Below are positions 18,942 through 29,500 of a stretch of 64,000 nucleotides of DNA, piece by piece. Source of the DNA: Kaistella sp. SH40-3. GTDB lineage: Bacteria > Bacteroidota > Bacteroidia > Flavobacteriales > Weeksellaceae. Within the stretch, counting starts at the first letter, position 1; each line of letters begins with the position of its first letter. The stretch is from assembly GCF_030686865.1 (NCBI RefSeq), contig NZ_JAQYUS010000010.1, positions 1 through 64,000 on the forward strand, given 5' to 3'. Made by a program: the position numbers and the translations under genes. Under the pieces are notes generated by a model. That model saw nothing but the letters and a program-made list of their open reading frames with translations, was not told the origin of the DNA and searched no databases.

Positions 18942-19291
18942 TAGGAGTAATTTTCAAAATATTCACTCAGTAATTTTTGTTCTTCAAGTAAACTACTGTG
19001 TAGCTTCTTTTGCTGTTCCTGCAAATTTCTATGCTGATTCTGTATTTCAATAAGATTAGCATTCAACGCATTGAATTGCGCAATTACTTCATGACCTCTT
19101 TTTTCAACGCTGTCAATAATGTAGGAGCTACATGCCTCATCAGCTATTTTCTGATACCAATCTCTAAGATTTAATAGTTTTTCATAGTCATTGAGGCCTT
19201 TTCGCTTTTTATCAAGAGTGAGTACAAAAACAACCTGATATGCGATTATAAATAACATGAGTGAAACTATTAAAAGTGACAAATTTTCCAT
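18941..19291 (-). CDS. small membrane-anchored coiled-coil protein of the transfer operon
   Basis: This 116-residue protein has one N-terminal membrane segment (LSLLIVSLMLFIIAYQVVFV) and a long helical, glutamine- and glutamate-rich C-terminus that reads as coiled coil. No family is recognised. Stop and start codons overlap with the coupling protein gene (TAATG), so the two are made together. It may help assemble the coupling protein at the inner membrane; that is inference from position. Confidence 0.6.
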   Translation of the reverse strand: MENLSLLIVSLMLFIIAYQVVFVLTLDKKRKGLNDYEKLLNLRDWYQKIADEACSSYIIDSVEKRGHEVIAQFNALNANLIEIQNQHRNLQEQQKKLHSSLLEEQKLLSEYFENYS

Positions 19292-19302
19292 TGGTTTAAT
19301 TA

Positions 19303-20172
19303 TTAAAAAGTATCAGCATCTAAAATATCTGAATACTTGACTTTCATTTCTATGGCTCTGCCAGACAGTTGTTCTTCCAGCAAACGGATCTTCATCACCT
19401 TACTATTTGGATAGGTGAATTTTTTAAACACATAAATATTGCGGTAATTTTTCTTGAATTCCTTTTGACGGTATAATTGATAGACAGGCTCAAGTGCAAT
19501 ACTTTGGTTGTTTGTTGCTTTATATATTTTCTTGTCTTCCACAGAAAATTTTATTGCATCTATATCATATCCCAGATTGGTGGAATTTAAAAAAGTCATA
19601 TCCAAAAAGATATAATCATTAACCACATACACGTTGTTAATTTGCATCTTCAATTTTAAATTTTTCACCTCACGAATCGGTTTACCTACCATTTTTTTTC
19701 GCAAAATATCTAGTGAAAACTTTTGCAATTCTGTAGTTGAAAATGCCAATTTTGGATATTCTAAAGGTTGCATATCTTCCGGCTGAATTTGAATGTTTGT
19801 AACTGCTTTCCTTTCAAAATCCAGATAGTTTATTTTGTATTGTGCCATAAAAGATTGGCAAACAATTGTAATCACACCCAAATCATTGAGATCGATAATT
19901 TTTTTGCTTGCAATTGAATCTGAATCTGACAACTCAGTTATTTTAATTCTTGCAATATTGTCTGCCGGTAAATCACCAGTTAAATTATTAGTGGACAGAT
20001 CAACAAACTGTATTGATTCCGGTGAAATAATATGAAGACTAATTCCCTTTGAAATTTCCAGGTTGGTAAGATCTGTAACCCTTTTTTCCGGTGTTTCAGT
20101 TTGAGCAAAAGTTGATGCGGAAGAAAAAAGAAATATCCCGCAAATCATGTTATTTATTAAATTTTTAATCAT
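19303..20172 (-). CDS. traN: conjugative transposon protein TraN (DUF4138-like)
   Basis: About 289 residues from the ATG at 20172, chosen because ATGATTAA overlaps the traM stop. A longer start at 20199 exists. The signal peptide ends at STFAQ. The rest is mostly beta-strand, as in TraN proteins, which are thought to be VirB9-like outer-membrane-associated parts of the Bacteroidota T4SS. Text such as YVVNDYIFLDMTFLNSTNLGYDIDAI and AIEMKVKYSDIL fits the family. It follows traM directly, the usual order. Confidence 0.75.
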   Translation of the reverse strand: MIKNLINNMICGIFLFSSASTFAQTETPEKRVTDLTNLEISKGISLHIISPESIQFVDLSTNNLTGDLPADNIARIKITELSDSDSIASKKIIDLNDLGVITIVCQSFMAQYKINYLDFERKAVTNIQIQPEDMQPLEYPKLAFSTTELQKFSLDILRKKMVGKPIREVKNLKLKMQINNVYVVNDYIFLDMTFLNSTNLGYDIDAIKFSVEDKKIYKATNNQSIALEPVYQLYRQKEFKKNYRNIYVFKKFTYPNSKVMKIRLLEEQLSGRAIEMKVKYSDILDADTF

Positions 20173-21388
20173 CGTTATTTTTTTTAAGTTCTTTGTCATT
20201 GATCAGATAGATGTAAGAGTTGTATTTAAGTTTTGCTTTATTTTGGCGGATCATATTGGAAATCGTTTTCGAAGTAGAACTGAATAAACTGGAAAAAAGG
20301 CTCGTGAAAAAACTCTCTCCTCCACTATCCATTTGAGTTCCTTGGACAGAATTACTACCCATTTCACGAAGCATTTCCCGGAAGTCGCTTTGGGGCACAT
20401 AAAGTCCCTGCATTCCATCCATATCAAAAACAGAAAGATTTACCGGTAAAATATTTCCGTCTTTCAAAATTGAAATCACATTTAGATTTACCCTTTGCAT
20501 AGAAAAACCGGAAATCTGTCCGTACAGGATTGCTCCTTTATTTATTTTGTGCTTTCCTACATTTATTTCTTCAAGTAATCTAAATCGAATCCTACTTCCC
20601 AAATAGCCTTTGGTATTTTCATCTATAACTGCTTTAATAAAATTATCACCGTCTTTCTTTGCGATCGAATTGAAACTTGGATTAAGTGAAGATTTATCTA
20701 CCCTTAATGTCGAATTAAGAAAGGCAGTCATTTTTTCTTTATTTCTTTTCAATTTATTCTCTGCAGCAAGGGCTGACTGATATTCCGGATTTTTTGCTTT
20801 CTCTAATGAATCCATCATGAGCATTTGCTTTTTCAACATTTTAACAGGATCATTTTCAACCTCGTTTTTGCCTGATCGGAAATCATTTTGAGTGGCTGAA
20901 CTACTACTTCCATTAATATCATTTCCATTACTCTGATTGTTCAGCATTCGCATCATTTCCGCTGAACGTTGAAAATCTTTATCGTCTGAATTTCTTTGAG
21001 ATTTTTGTCTGTAATAGGATTCATTTTCTGCATTCCCATTTGCACGGCTATTAAGACTTCGCACAATTTTCAGCGAATCGATATACCGCTTCTGGTCGCG
21101 ATCCAGATTATCAGAATAATTCTGCAAACTGTCTTCGTCTTTATCAATGCCGTCTAGCATAGAGCGTCCGTCTCCTCTTTGAAATAAATCGTCGTAAGCG
21201 GCATTTTTAGAAAGAATAGAGTCCTGCGTTTCACCCAAATTTAGAGATAGGTCTTGCGATACTTTTTCTGGCTGTTTCTCTTTATCTATATATTTTGTAG
21301 TCTGAAACCCGAGAAATAAAATAACCGGCAAAAGTATCAGTGGAAAAATATATTTGGGTTGTTTAAAATTAATTTTCTTAAAATCCAT
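20165..21388 (-). CDS. traM: conjugative transposon protein TraM
   Basis: This 407-residue protein has one N-terminal membrane anchor (YIFPLILLPVILFLGFQ), a long low-complexity middle rich in Asp, Ser and Asn (residues about 80-200), and a C-terminal beta-domain with IKAVIDENTKGYLGSRIRFRL, ILYGQISGFSMQRVNL and LYVPQSDFRE. This layout matches TraM, a VirB10-like protein bridging both membranes. It overlaps its neighbours on both sides (traN by 8 bases, the 121-residue gene by 11). The length is typical. Confidence 0.8.
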   Translation of the reverse strand: MDFKKINFKQPKYIFPLILLPVILFLGFQTTKYIDKEKQPEKVSQDLSLNLGETQDSILSKNAAYDDLFQRGDGRSMLDGIDKDEDSLQNYSDNLDRDQKRYIDSLKIVRSLNSRANGNAENESYYRQKSQRNSDDKDFQRSAEMMRMLNNQSNGNDINGSSSSATQNDFRSGKNEVENDPVKMLKKQMLMMDSLEKAKNPEYQSALAAENKLKRNKEKMTAFLNSTLRVDKSSLNPSFNSIAKKDGDNFIKAVIDENTKGYLGSRIRFRLLEEINVGKHKINKGAILYGQISGFSMQRVNLNVISILKDGNILPVNLSVFDMDGMQGLYVPQSDFREMLREMGSNSVQGTQMDSGGESFFTSLFSSLFSSTSKTISNMIRQNKAKLKYNSYIYLINDKELKKNNDD

Positions 21389-21743
21389 TTTTTAAAGTTT
21401 GATATTGGTTGAACAAATATTCTATTCGAAGGCTGTCATTTTTTGACAATGGACCACTTTCTCTTTTCTTCTTTAATGACTGAAGTTCCTTTACAATCCC
21501 ATTCATTTTTTGGTCGCTTTTATCCATTTCCGCTCTAACCTGATCACTTTCAGAATACATTGTTGGAATTTTATTACCTATCGATAGTTTGGGCGTTAAA
21601 AAGTGATATTGAATAAAAATCAACCCGAAAGAAATTACCAGTGTAACCATTACGTATCGGTACACTTTCTTTGGATGGTGATATATCCACTCTTTTAACC
21701 GAAGAAGATTTTTCTTCGTTAAATTATATTTTGCTGTAAACAT
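21378..21743 (-). CDS. small membrane protein between TraK and TraM (TraL position)
   Basis: This 121-residue protein has one membrane segment (YVMVTLVISFGLIFIQYHFL) and a helical C-terminus (SDQVRAEMDKSDQKMNGIVKELQSLKKKRE). Position between traK and traM corresponds to TraL of Bacteroidota elements, but sequence alone does not prove it. Its start overlaps the traK stop (TAATG). Confidence 0.55.
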   Translation of the reverse strand: MFTAKYNLTKKNLLRLKEWIYHHPKKVYRYVMVTLVISFGLIFIQYHFLTPKLSIGNKIPTMYSESDQVRAEMDKSDQKMNGIVKELQSLKKKRESGPLSKNDSLRIEYLFNQYQTLKNGF

Positions 21744-22357
21744 TAGTAATTTGATTTTGCTTTGTTTGACAATTCACTGTTATCTAAAATCCTCCAGTTT
21801 CTTAATAATACTCCATGCGGATTATTAGGACTTCTGATCATATCTTCAAAATTTCCTTCCGTAATTAATTTTCTAATTATTAAAGTATTTTTTCTATTGA
21901 TCATTTGAGTACCGTAATAGATGAATTTTTTGTTGGGTACATCCATTTTGATAGAATCATTACGCACTGTCACCAAAGAGTTTCCTGAGATGATCTGATT
22001 GTAAAAACCTTTCTCTCTCAAATTGGTGTATTCCTTCTTACCGCTGTCATCAATGAGATAAAGAGATTTTTCAACATTTTCTTTTATGTATCTGTCATCC
22101 GGTGCTAGCGTGAAAAATAATCGATGAAACAGTTCAATTTGAGATTTGTATTCAACTGGTCTATTTAAAAGGTCATCGGTCTGTTTCACTAAAATTGGGA
22201 CCCCATTATCAAGTACATATAGTGATTTTCTGGAATCCTGGACGAGTTTATAGGCGAAAACAAATCCTGCAATTACAATCAATACCGCAAATAGAATCGA
22301 TGCTATGGACACCACTTTATTGATTTTGATCTTTTGTTCTATATTTTTTACAAGCAT
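21743..22357 (-). CDS. traK: conjugative transposon protein TraK (VirB8-like)
   Basis: This 204-residue protein has a short cytoplasmic N-terminus, one membrane segment (VSIASILFAVLIVIAGFVFA) and a periplasmic domain with QIELFHRLFFTLAPDDRYIKENVEKSLYLIDDSG and the C-terminal NPHGVLLRNWRILDN. These are hallmarks of TraK, the VirB8-like scaffold of the inner-membrane complex. The length and the order TraJ-TraK-(TraL)-TraM are those of known elements. Confidence 0.85.
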   Translation of the reverse strand: MLVKNIEQKIKINKVVSIASILFAVLIVIAGFVFAYKLVQDSRKSLYVLDNGVPILVKQTDDLLNRPVEYKSQIELFHRLFFTLAPDDRYIKENVEKSLYLIDDSGKKEYTNLREKGFYNQIISGNSLVTVRNDSIKMDVPNKKFIYYGTQMINRKNTLIIRKLITEGNFEDMIRSPNNPHGVLLRNWRILDNSELSNKAKSNY

Positions 22358-22408
22358 TTTAAAGTGATTTCTGATTAGATAATAAGTTTGAAGAATTTGA
22401 TTTTAATC

Positions 22409-23632
22409 CTATTTTTTATTCATTTTATTTACTGATTTTGCAATTTCTCTCGCAGCCGTTACGGCGCCCGCTGCTCCTCCTACTGCCGCCGCCGTTGCTG
22501 CTCTTCCGACGCTTGCAACCGTTCCTCCTGCTGCTTTACCTTTACTCATAATTCCAGCACCGCCTGCGGAAACAATTGAATCAGCAATAGATGGAACCAT
22601 CAAAATTCCAATTCCGGTGATGATGTAAGCAACACATGGAAAAAGCGCGGTGTACATCATTCCACTATTTTGTACATAGACCCGAAGGGTGTTCATATCT
22701 GCAACACCTCCAGAATCGATAATAAGAGCATATCGATCCAATTCCATTTGATAGCCAGACATAATGAGTTGTTGACCAATATTAATTACGGTATAAGTGA
22801 TAAAACTGTAAAGATTAATATTGATGAATTTGGTGACCCAATTATTAAATGAATTTTCAAATCCCGGAATTAGGGACATTCCGACCGCTATAGGCCCCAA
22901 AACTAGCAATACATAACTCCATATTTTCTGGATGAAGAAGATGAGATAGGTGCATACGCGAAGAATGGTTAAAGAAACCGCTTCGATAATTTCAGCCAAT
23001 GTTTTTTGAATCTTAAATTCCATCTTCATGTACCATTCTTTTGCTGGTGCGAGCAATTTATCTACATCGATATCAAACCAACTGTCATCTCCTTTTTTCT
23101 CCAGTTTATCTAAAGTTTCCTGTTTCGCTTCTTCCTCTGCCTGTGTTTTGATTAATATTTCTAAAATTTGATTTTGCTTTTTAAACCGTTCAACTCGTAA
23201 ATCATTTGCGTCTTTCTCTATATCTTGAAATAGCGCAATTCCAGGTTCTGCAAGAGATTGTAGCGGATATTGAATCATGCTGGTGAAAGCACCCCAATAC
23301 ATTAGAATAAAAGCGACGATGGTAGGACGAATCATTGGCGTCACTTCCCACGGTCTTGCACCTTCCTGCATTTGCCAACCGAGATAACCCATATAACACA
23401 ATGCTCCAAAACCACCAATTGCCTGACCCAACATTACGGCACCCGCAGATTGTGCCGCCATTGTCGTGTCGAGTTTGGTGAAGGCTTCCATAAACCATTT
23501 TTCAAACGCACCGTCACCTTTTAAAAATTGCAGCAGTTTGCTGTAACTTTCAGTATCTCCAGTTTGTCCAAATGCAACCGTTGGCAAAAGAAATAAGACA
23601 AGACAGATTATTAAGGTTAAATATTTTTTCAT
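22409..23632 (-). CDS. traJ: conjugative transposon protein TraJ (VirB6/TrbL-like channel protein)
   Basis: This 407-residue protein has a signal peptide (ending PTVAFG) and six or so membrane segments, including GYLGWQMQEGARPWEVTPMIRPTIVAFILMYW (shown from residue about 80), a central charged coiled-coil loop (residues about 145-190), and VLLVLGPIAVGMSLIPGF. The C-terminus is Ala/Gly-rich. Such proteins form the inner-membrane pore of the T4SS. An RPWE motif before a membrane helix is typical of TraJ. Confidence 0.85.
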   Translation of the reverse strand: MKKYLTLIICLVLFLLPTVAFGQTGDTESYSKLLQFLKGDGAFEKWFMEAFTKLDTTMAAQSAGAVMLGQAIGGFGALCYMGYLGWQMQEGARPWEVTPMIRPTIVAFILMYWGAFTSMIQYPLQSLAEPGIALFQDIEKDANDLRVERFKKQNQILEILIKTQAEEEAKQETLDKLEKKGDDSWFDIDVDKLLAPAKEWYMKMEFKIQKTLAEIIEAVSLTILRVCTYLIFFIQKIWSYVLLVLGPIAVGMSLIPGFENSFNNWVTKFININLYSFITYTVINIGQQLIMSGYQMELDRYALIIDSGGVADMNTLRVYVQNSGMMYTALFPCVAYIITGIGILMVPSIADSIVSAGGAGIMSKGKAAGGTVASVGRAATAAAVGGAAGAVTAAREIAKSVNKMNKK

Positions 23633-23635
23633 GAT

Positions 23636-24460
23636 TTAAAATTTATTATGGTATTCAATCATTATTTTTTGCGCAATTTGTAGATCTACCGGATTCCAAT
23701 CAGATCCTAATTTTGTTCTTGATGTTGTCAAAAGTTTTTTATAGTCCAGAAATAAATTGTTTTTCTGGTCGAATACTCTTAACTGATTCGCAAACCTTCT
23801 CCAACCGATTAGAGTTTCATGGTACATCAGAAATCGTTTTCCACGAGGCATGTCCATCGTGCGTGAATTTTTGTAATGATCTTTTAGCAGTGCTAATTCT
23901 TTTTCGAGGTGTGCAATACCTCCGTTTGCCAACATATTCTGATAAGTTTTATCATCCTTTAAATGCCACTTAACATAATTTTGAGGATTCTCTGAAAAGT
24001 CAGTTAAAGGTTTTAGCATTTTTTTATAATAGAGCAACCAAAGAGGATCTGCAGCTACAGTTGCTGAAGTCCAGTGTGCTAAATCCTGAACATTTCTAGT
24101 GTACAAAGTATCTACCTGTACTTTAATTCTTGCCGCTTCCGCCCTTTGAAATTCTAATTCTACAAGTCTCTGAACTTCCAGTCCCGTTGGTTTCAAAGGA
24201 CGAATATCGGCTCCGTTTTTATAATTTCTGTTTCTTGCAGGAGATAACCAGCCCCAGACAGTGGCATAGGCAAAATTGGTTTGAATCCCTAATGTATATT
24301 TCGGATACGGACGAAAATCCCCCCATGATTCGAAGACCATTCTCTTATTGTGTGCAACAATTGACGGATCGTTTAGTCTTTTTACCTGTCCGAAGACAGA
24401 ACCTATACTGCCGGAAAAAATCATTAATAAAAGTGCCTGAATAAATTTTTTTTTCATCAT
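23636..24460 (-). CDS. exported T4SS-associated protein of unknown function
   Basis: This 274-residue protein has a signal peptide (ending GSVFGQ). The mature part is helical, with no catalytic motif seen. I associate it tentatively with DUF5045-like proteins found next to TraJ. It starts 4 bases before the traJ start region and shares the operon. The C-terminus DLQIAQKIMIEYHNKF loosely resembles the ends of the three VirB5-like proteins upstream. Confidence 0.5.
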   Translation of the reverse strand: MMKKKFIQALLLMIFSGSIGSVFGQVKRLNDPSIVAHNKRMVFESWGDFRPYPKYTLGIQTNFAYATVWGWLSPARNRNYKNGADIRPLKPTGLEVQRLVELEFQRAEAARIKVQVDTLYTRNVQDLAHWTSATVAADPLWLLYYKKMLKPLTDFSENPQNYVKWHLKDDKTYQNMLANGGIAHLEKELALLKDHYKNSRTMDMPRGKRFLMYHETLIGWRRFANQLRVFDQKNNLFLDYKKLLTTSRTKLGSDWNPVDLQIAQKIMIEYHNKF

Positions 24461-24495
24461 CGTGTTTAGATTTTATATAAATTGCTGTGCATTTT

Positions 24496-25170
24496 TTAAT
24501 CTACAGACAGAATAAATTTGTACTTTTCTATAATTCCTTTCACGATCATTCTATCTAAATTGACATAAGTATTGATGGTCGGAATTTGGTAGATGTAAGG
24601 CGTTTTTCTAGCATTTTTCAACCTGATTTTTATACATATCAAGTAGCCATTAATCATTTGTGCTTTCGTCGATAGGTTTTGAATCAATACTTGTCTGTCA
24701 TAAGGATCCATTAAAAAATCATTTTCTTCATGCAGAATATCATTCGTTAGTTCTGATTGCATTTTCAAAAGCTCCTGCGCTGCACCGATGTAAAATCTAT
24801 TCAATAATATGGCATATTCAGGATGTTGTGCAGTGAGAGACAAGACATCATTTGCATTGACGCCGATTTGGCCAAAGGTTTTTGACAAATAATACAATTG
24901 TTTTCCCTGCCTTATTGCAGCATTTACATTGGTAAGTTTGTCATAAATGAAATTTTGAATGGCAACGATTTGTGCTAACTTTTGATTGATTTCATCATAC
25001 GTTTTCTTCTGTTTTTCATAGGAGTTTAAATAAGATTCATTGCTCGCCAAACGCACTGCTTGGTTTTTGGTTAATTGAATTAGTAGTTTATCATTATAGA
25101 CAACAGTTTGAGCGTTCAACTTTAAAAAAGCAATGGAAACAATTATGGAAAAGAGTAATATTTTTTTCAT
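24496..25170 (-). CDS. exported helical protein, VirB5/TraI-like paralogue 3
   Basis: This 224-residue protein has a signal peptide (ending LKLNAQ) and an almost wholly helical mature part. The C-terminus TYVNLDRMIVKGIIEKYKF matches the ends of the next two genes upstream (INKDKQIVEQIISHF and INTDMSIVQNIMWTYKNRF). The three are similar in length and layout, so they look like tandem paralogues. In other conjugative systems the gene near VirB4 that codes an exported helical protein is the minor pilin VirB5. That assignment is by position and shape. Confidence 0.5.
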   Translation of the reverse strand: MKKILLFSIIVSIAFLKLNAQTVVYNDKLLIQLTKNQAVRLASNESYLNSYEKQKKTYDEINQKLAQIVAIQNFIYDKLTNVNAAIRQGKQLYYLSKTFGQIGVNANDVLSLTAQHPEYAILLNRFYIGAAQELLKMQSELTNDILHEENDFLMDPYDRQVLIQNLSTKAQMINGYLICIKIRLKNARKTPYIYQIPTINTYVNLDRMIVKGIIEKYKFILSVD

Positions 25171-25179
25171 AAAATCGAT

Positions 25180-25857
25180 TTAAAAATGACTGATGATCTG
25201 TTCTACAATCTGCTTATCTTTATTAATGTAATTAAGGATTACAAATCTTGTCCATTCAACTTTGCGTTTAATATCTCTTACTTTCATTAACATAAAAAGA
25301 GCGTCTCTTCTCAAATTCGTTACTTCTGCCAAAGCGTATTCTAGTAAGATTTTTCTTTCTGCTTTTTCCATTTGATTGATCGCGCCGTACGAAATCACGA
25401 TACCAGAAAGTAATCTTACCACCATTTGCATATCATCTATAAACCTGATTTCGGCAGGCAGAACAACAACTAACGAATAAGGCGCAGTTTGGATTTCTGT
25501 AATAATTTTTTCTTGGATGTCCTGAATTTTCTGACTTTCCAAAAAAATGGCATAACCTGTTGGAATGGCTTGCATGGCAAAATCTACCAATCGTAATCTC
25601 TCTTGAATTTTGGTCGTGGTTTCTTTAAATTTTTCCCACTCCTTTTTGTTAACCACTTCAGCGGCCAAATTGATATCCTGTCGATTTTTCATCGTTTTTT
25701 GTCGGTCGTTTTCTTCCATGGTGTGACGAATTTCTTGATTCATCATTGGAAACGACACATTCTCTTTTTGCCAGGGCGGAGTTGTGTTTCCACCGGAAGA
25801 AGTCAAAACCACATAAACTGCAGGTAAAAAAATGGAAAGGATCAATCTATTTTTCAT
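25180..25857 (-). CDS. exported helical protein, VirB5/TraI-like paralogue 2
   Basis: This 225-residue protein begins with a hydrophobic export signal (LILSIFLPAVYVVLTSSGG). The rest is charged and helical, ending LNYINKDKQIVEQIISHF, the same pattern as its two neighbours. No enzyme motif is present. It lies 9 bases from the next gene and is part of the T4SS operon. A lipoprotein-like or minor-pilin role is possible. Confidence 0.5.
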   Translation of the reverse strand: MKNRLILSIFLPAVYVVLTSSGGNTTPPWQKENVSFPMMNQEIRHTMEENDRQKTMKNRQDINLAAEVVNKKEWEKFKETTTKIQERLRLVDFAMQAIPTGYAIFLESQKIQDIQEKIITEIQTAPYSLVVVLPAEIRFIDDMQMVVRLLSGIVISYGAINQMEKAERKILLEYALAEVTNLRRDALFMLMKVRDIKRKVEWTRFVILNYINKDKQIVEQIISHF

Positions 25858-25873
25858 GGCATGAGTTTTAATT

Positions 25874-26530
25874 TTAAAATCGATTCTTATACGTCCACAT
25901 GATATTTTGCACGATGCTCATATCCGTATTGATGTAGCCTTGAAAAGGATTGATTGATTGAAACCAACCCAGTCTGATTGCCCGCTCAATATTTAGTTTT
26001 GTAGCAAGCAACCAGATTTTAAGCATCGTAACATTTTGTGAAACTGAAAAAAGTAATTTGTACCGATCACCTGCTGTCGCAAGATTTAATTCTCCAGGCT
26101 TTAATAAGTCCGTAACATCAGTCGACAGTTTTATCACTTGCTCATAAGCTTTTTGGGTTGCCTTAACACCAAAAACTGCGAATTGAGGTTTGTCACTTGT
26201 CAATTCTAAAATATCGCTTGAATATTGTAAACATCGGTCTAACTCATTATAGATACTCACCACCTGTACTCCATTTTTTAAAGTTCCGGATACTTCATTT
26301 AAACCTTTTAATACTTTATTTTGAATATTGTTTGCAACAGTCATTTGAGTACTAACCCAAGTTTGAGCCTGCTGTAATTTGGTCTGCTGCTCCAAGGTTT
26401 TTTCCTGCTGATTTTCTAAATTATCAGAATATAATTTGAGAGCGAGTGTGGTTGTTACGTCAATATAAATGTTTTGAGCAAGCGCAAAACTTCCCGCAAA
26501 TAACAATACGGTGATACTAAACTTTTTCAT
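25874..26530 (-). CDS. exported helical protein, VirB5/TraI-like paralogue 1 (DUF4141-like)
   Basis: About 218 residues from the ATG at 26530, which lies inside the end of the VirB4 gene (14-base overlap). A start at 26551 is less likely because the signal peptide then begins late. The signal peptide ends SFALAQ. A heptad-rich helix follows (LYSDNLENQQEKTLEQQTKL), and the C-terminus GYINTDMSIVQNIMWTYKNRF resembles its two downstream neighbours. Of the three it is the one most like TraI/DUF4141 of Bacteroidota elements. Confidence 0.6.
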   Translation of the reverse strand: MKKFSITVLLFAGSFALAQNIYIDVTTTLALKLYSDNLENQQEKTLEQQTKLQQAQTWVSTQMTVANNIQNKVLKGLNEVSGTLKNGVQVVSIYNELDRCLQYSSDILELTSDKPQFAVFGVKATQKAYEQVIKLSTDVTDLLKPGELNLATAGDRYKLLFSVSQNVTMLKIWLLATKLNIERAIRLGWFQSINPFQGYINTDMSIVQNIMWTYKNRF

Positions 26531-29500
26531 ATTCAAATTTTTTAGATTCAACGAGTTCTTTAAAATTGATTTGTCTGTCGATGAGTTCCTGATCTATTAT
26601 TTTTAGAATATTTTGATCGTTATACTGGACCTTTAAGTTTTTGTAGTAATCAATTACTTCACGATCCAATGGCTGTTTGTAAAGATTAACCAAGCCGACC
26701 ATATTTTCCATCTTATCATCAAGAATTGAAAAATCCTTTACAAATAATTGAAGTGCTTCATCATAATTATCAGAATGATCTGCGTAATATTCAATGGCGA
26801 TTTTTTCGGGCTTTTCTGTGGTGTAGGTTAGATATTGCTCTAGTGAAACTTCATTTCCATACACTTCTCCTTTAGAACCTCGCTTGATGTAAAATTCTTT
26901 GAAACGACTTCTTCCGAATTTGTTATTCAAATTATTAATGGTGAAAATTTTATTTTGCTCCACTTTATTAAGGGAAAGAAGAGATGCGATTTTATCAAAA
27001 TTATCTTTGAATTTAGTTTGATCGAGAAGGATAAACGTGTCAGAATTATTAATGATAGAATCTTTTACTACCGTATTTCCTATAATGTCATCTAGTTCCT
27101 GCGTAACCACAACGGCTTCTCCCCAGAATTTTCGCACCGTTTTGTACAGATATAAGATATATCCTCCCATTAATTTAGAAGCAATTGCTTTCCACGCTTC
27201 TTCAATAATTAATGCTTTCCTTCTGTCTTTCCGCAAACGCATTTTCTGGATGAAGGTATCCATGATGATGAGCGTTACGATTGGAAATAATTTTGGATTA
27301 TCTTTTACATTGTCGATTTCAAAAACGATGAAAGGTTCATCAAACAAGGTACTGTCCGCATTTTCGTTCAATGTTGTTCCATATCTTCCACCTTTATAAA
27401 AGTCTTTTAAAACAAATAAAAATGTGCGAAGTTTAAATTCATTTTCATCAATTTTATGCTTTTTATTATTTAAATAAATTGGTAAGAATTGATCGCAATA
27501 TTCATAAAAACTATTGAACGATAATTCCGAAACAGATAGTTTTTCCTCCAATTCTATGATTCTTTTTATTAATGCATTCCTAATTGCATATTGCCATTCA
27601 TCACTGTTTTCAGGGCGTTTAATAATGGATTTTGTCTTGGTAATAATGAGTTGAGATTCGTCATAGATCTTTCTTCTCACTTCATCATTTAAAGTTTCAT
27701 AAGCTTCAAAAACTTTAAAAAATTTTGATGAATCATAATCAGGATCATTGGAATTTTTATCTGGATGATACAACTGAATTAATTTCCGTCCTTTCTCTCG
27801 AATGTCTTTCGGACTTGCATCAAACATAATTTCCAAAATGTCGTAATAGGTTTGATTTTCTTTTACTTCATTTTCATATTCCGCCTGAATATCTTCTTCG
27901 TGAATATTATATTTTTTCAAATATTGAAACAGTTCATCAGAACTTTTATCTTTAAACCACTCACTTCCACCCTTAAAAAACTGATGGTAATAAGACATTA
28001 AAACATTATCTAAAATGGATTTTTGAGTGGAACTCATCGAAGCCTCTGCACCTTGCCAAATCAAGAAAATAAGGTTGGTTAGAAATTCTATTTTTTCAAT
28101 GTTGAATTCTTCTTTATCCATTAAAAAAGGATTCATCGTGATTGGCTTTTCTTCGGTGTATTGAATGTATCTTCCCCCCTTATAAGCGCACAAACCAGAA
28201 TAAGAATCTCCCGTATCTACAATGATGACATCATAATTATAAGTGAGGTATTGCTCCACGATATTATTCATCAGGAAAGATTTACCAGAACCGGACGGAC
28301 CAAGTACAAACTTATTTCTGTTATTTATTCTGCCGGTTTTCATTGGTAAATCTGAAGGATCTATTTTTAGTGGAACGCCTTGTCTATCAGTAAATCGCAG
28401 ATAGAAATTAGAATCTTCGTTCAAGGGATAACTTTCTTTAAAAAAAAAACAAAGCGCCGCTTCGCTTGTCGTTGTAAAAAGATCATAGGATTTTAATTCC
28501 ACGGCATTTCCGGGAATACAACAGCGAAAAAGCTCTAATTGATTGTAGGAATTTTGCGAAACAATAATTCCTTTCATGAACAATTTATTCTCAATCAAGG
28601 ATTGGGTTTCTTCCATTTTCTCCAAGGAATCTGTGGAATAGCATATTGAAAAATGAGCGTCTACGATGAGTTGACCGTCCATTGCAATATGGTGTAACAG
28701 TTCATCTATTTCTTCTGCAACAATGGCATTTGACGGGGAATTATTGGCTACACCTTCGTGTTTTTTCTTCTTTTTTTCTAATTCCCGTTGCTTCGGTGCT
28801 TGCTGTTGTATAGAAATAATTTGATTATAAATAACTGTTTTATAGTCTTCCAGTTCATTGATAAAAGAAAAATTATCTACCGCAGTTTCCGATGCAGAAC
28901 CATTTCCACCTAAATAGGAATAAGTCTCAATTTCCGAAGGCAATTCAATTTTTTCTACATCTACAAAACTGATAGTTTTTACGAATTTATCTCCAATAAT
29001 CAAATGTTCACTCGTTGCTTTGATATTATTAAATGAAGGTGTTTTGGTAAAGTTCATGGTAAGAACACCGTTGATGTAGTAATCTAAATCCTTCTCTTTC
29101 AGAAATTGCGGATCGCATTCGTTCTGAGATAGCAGCATGAATATCTTCAGACACTTATCACGCAGAACTTTGTAAGATTTTGCGGAATATTTATAAGTAT
29201 TCTTCTTTGAATTTTGATCTACAATGTCTGTGAAAAGTAAAAGCGTGTCTATTGTTTTAAACAGTCTTCCATCAAAATGTTCTGAATATTTGTTCTGAAG
29301 AAATTCCGTAGATTTTTCAGCAACATATTCTTTTTTGCTAAAAATATCAATTTTCTGTACGATATGATTTTCACCAATGATTGAAACAACTTGGTTCAAA
29401 ATAGTATGAAATTGAAGATAGGCATCTGGATCTGCCGAATATTGTTCCACATTATTTTTGATTTGAATTCCAATAATTGGATTTCCAAACTGTCCAATAA

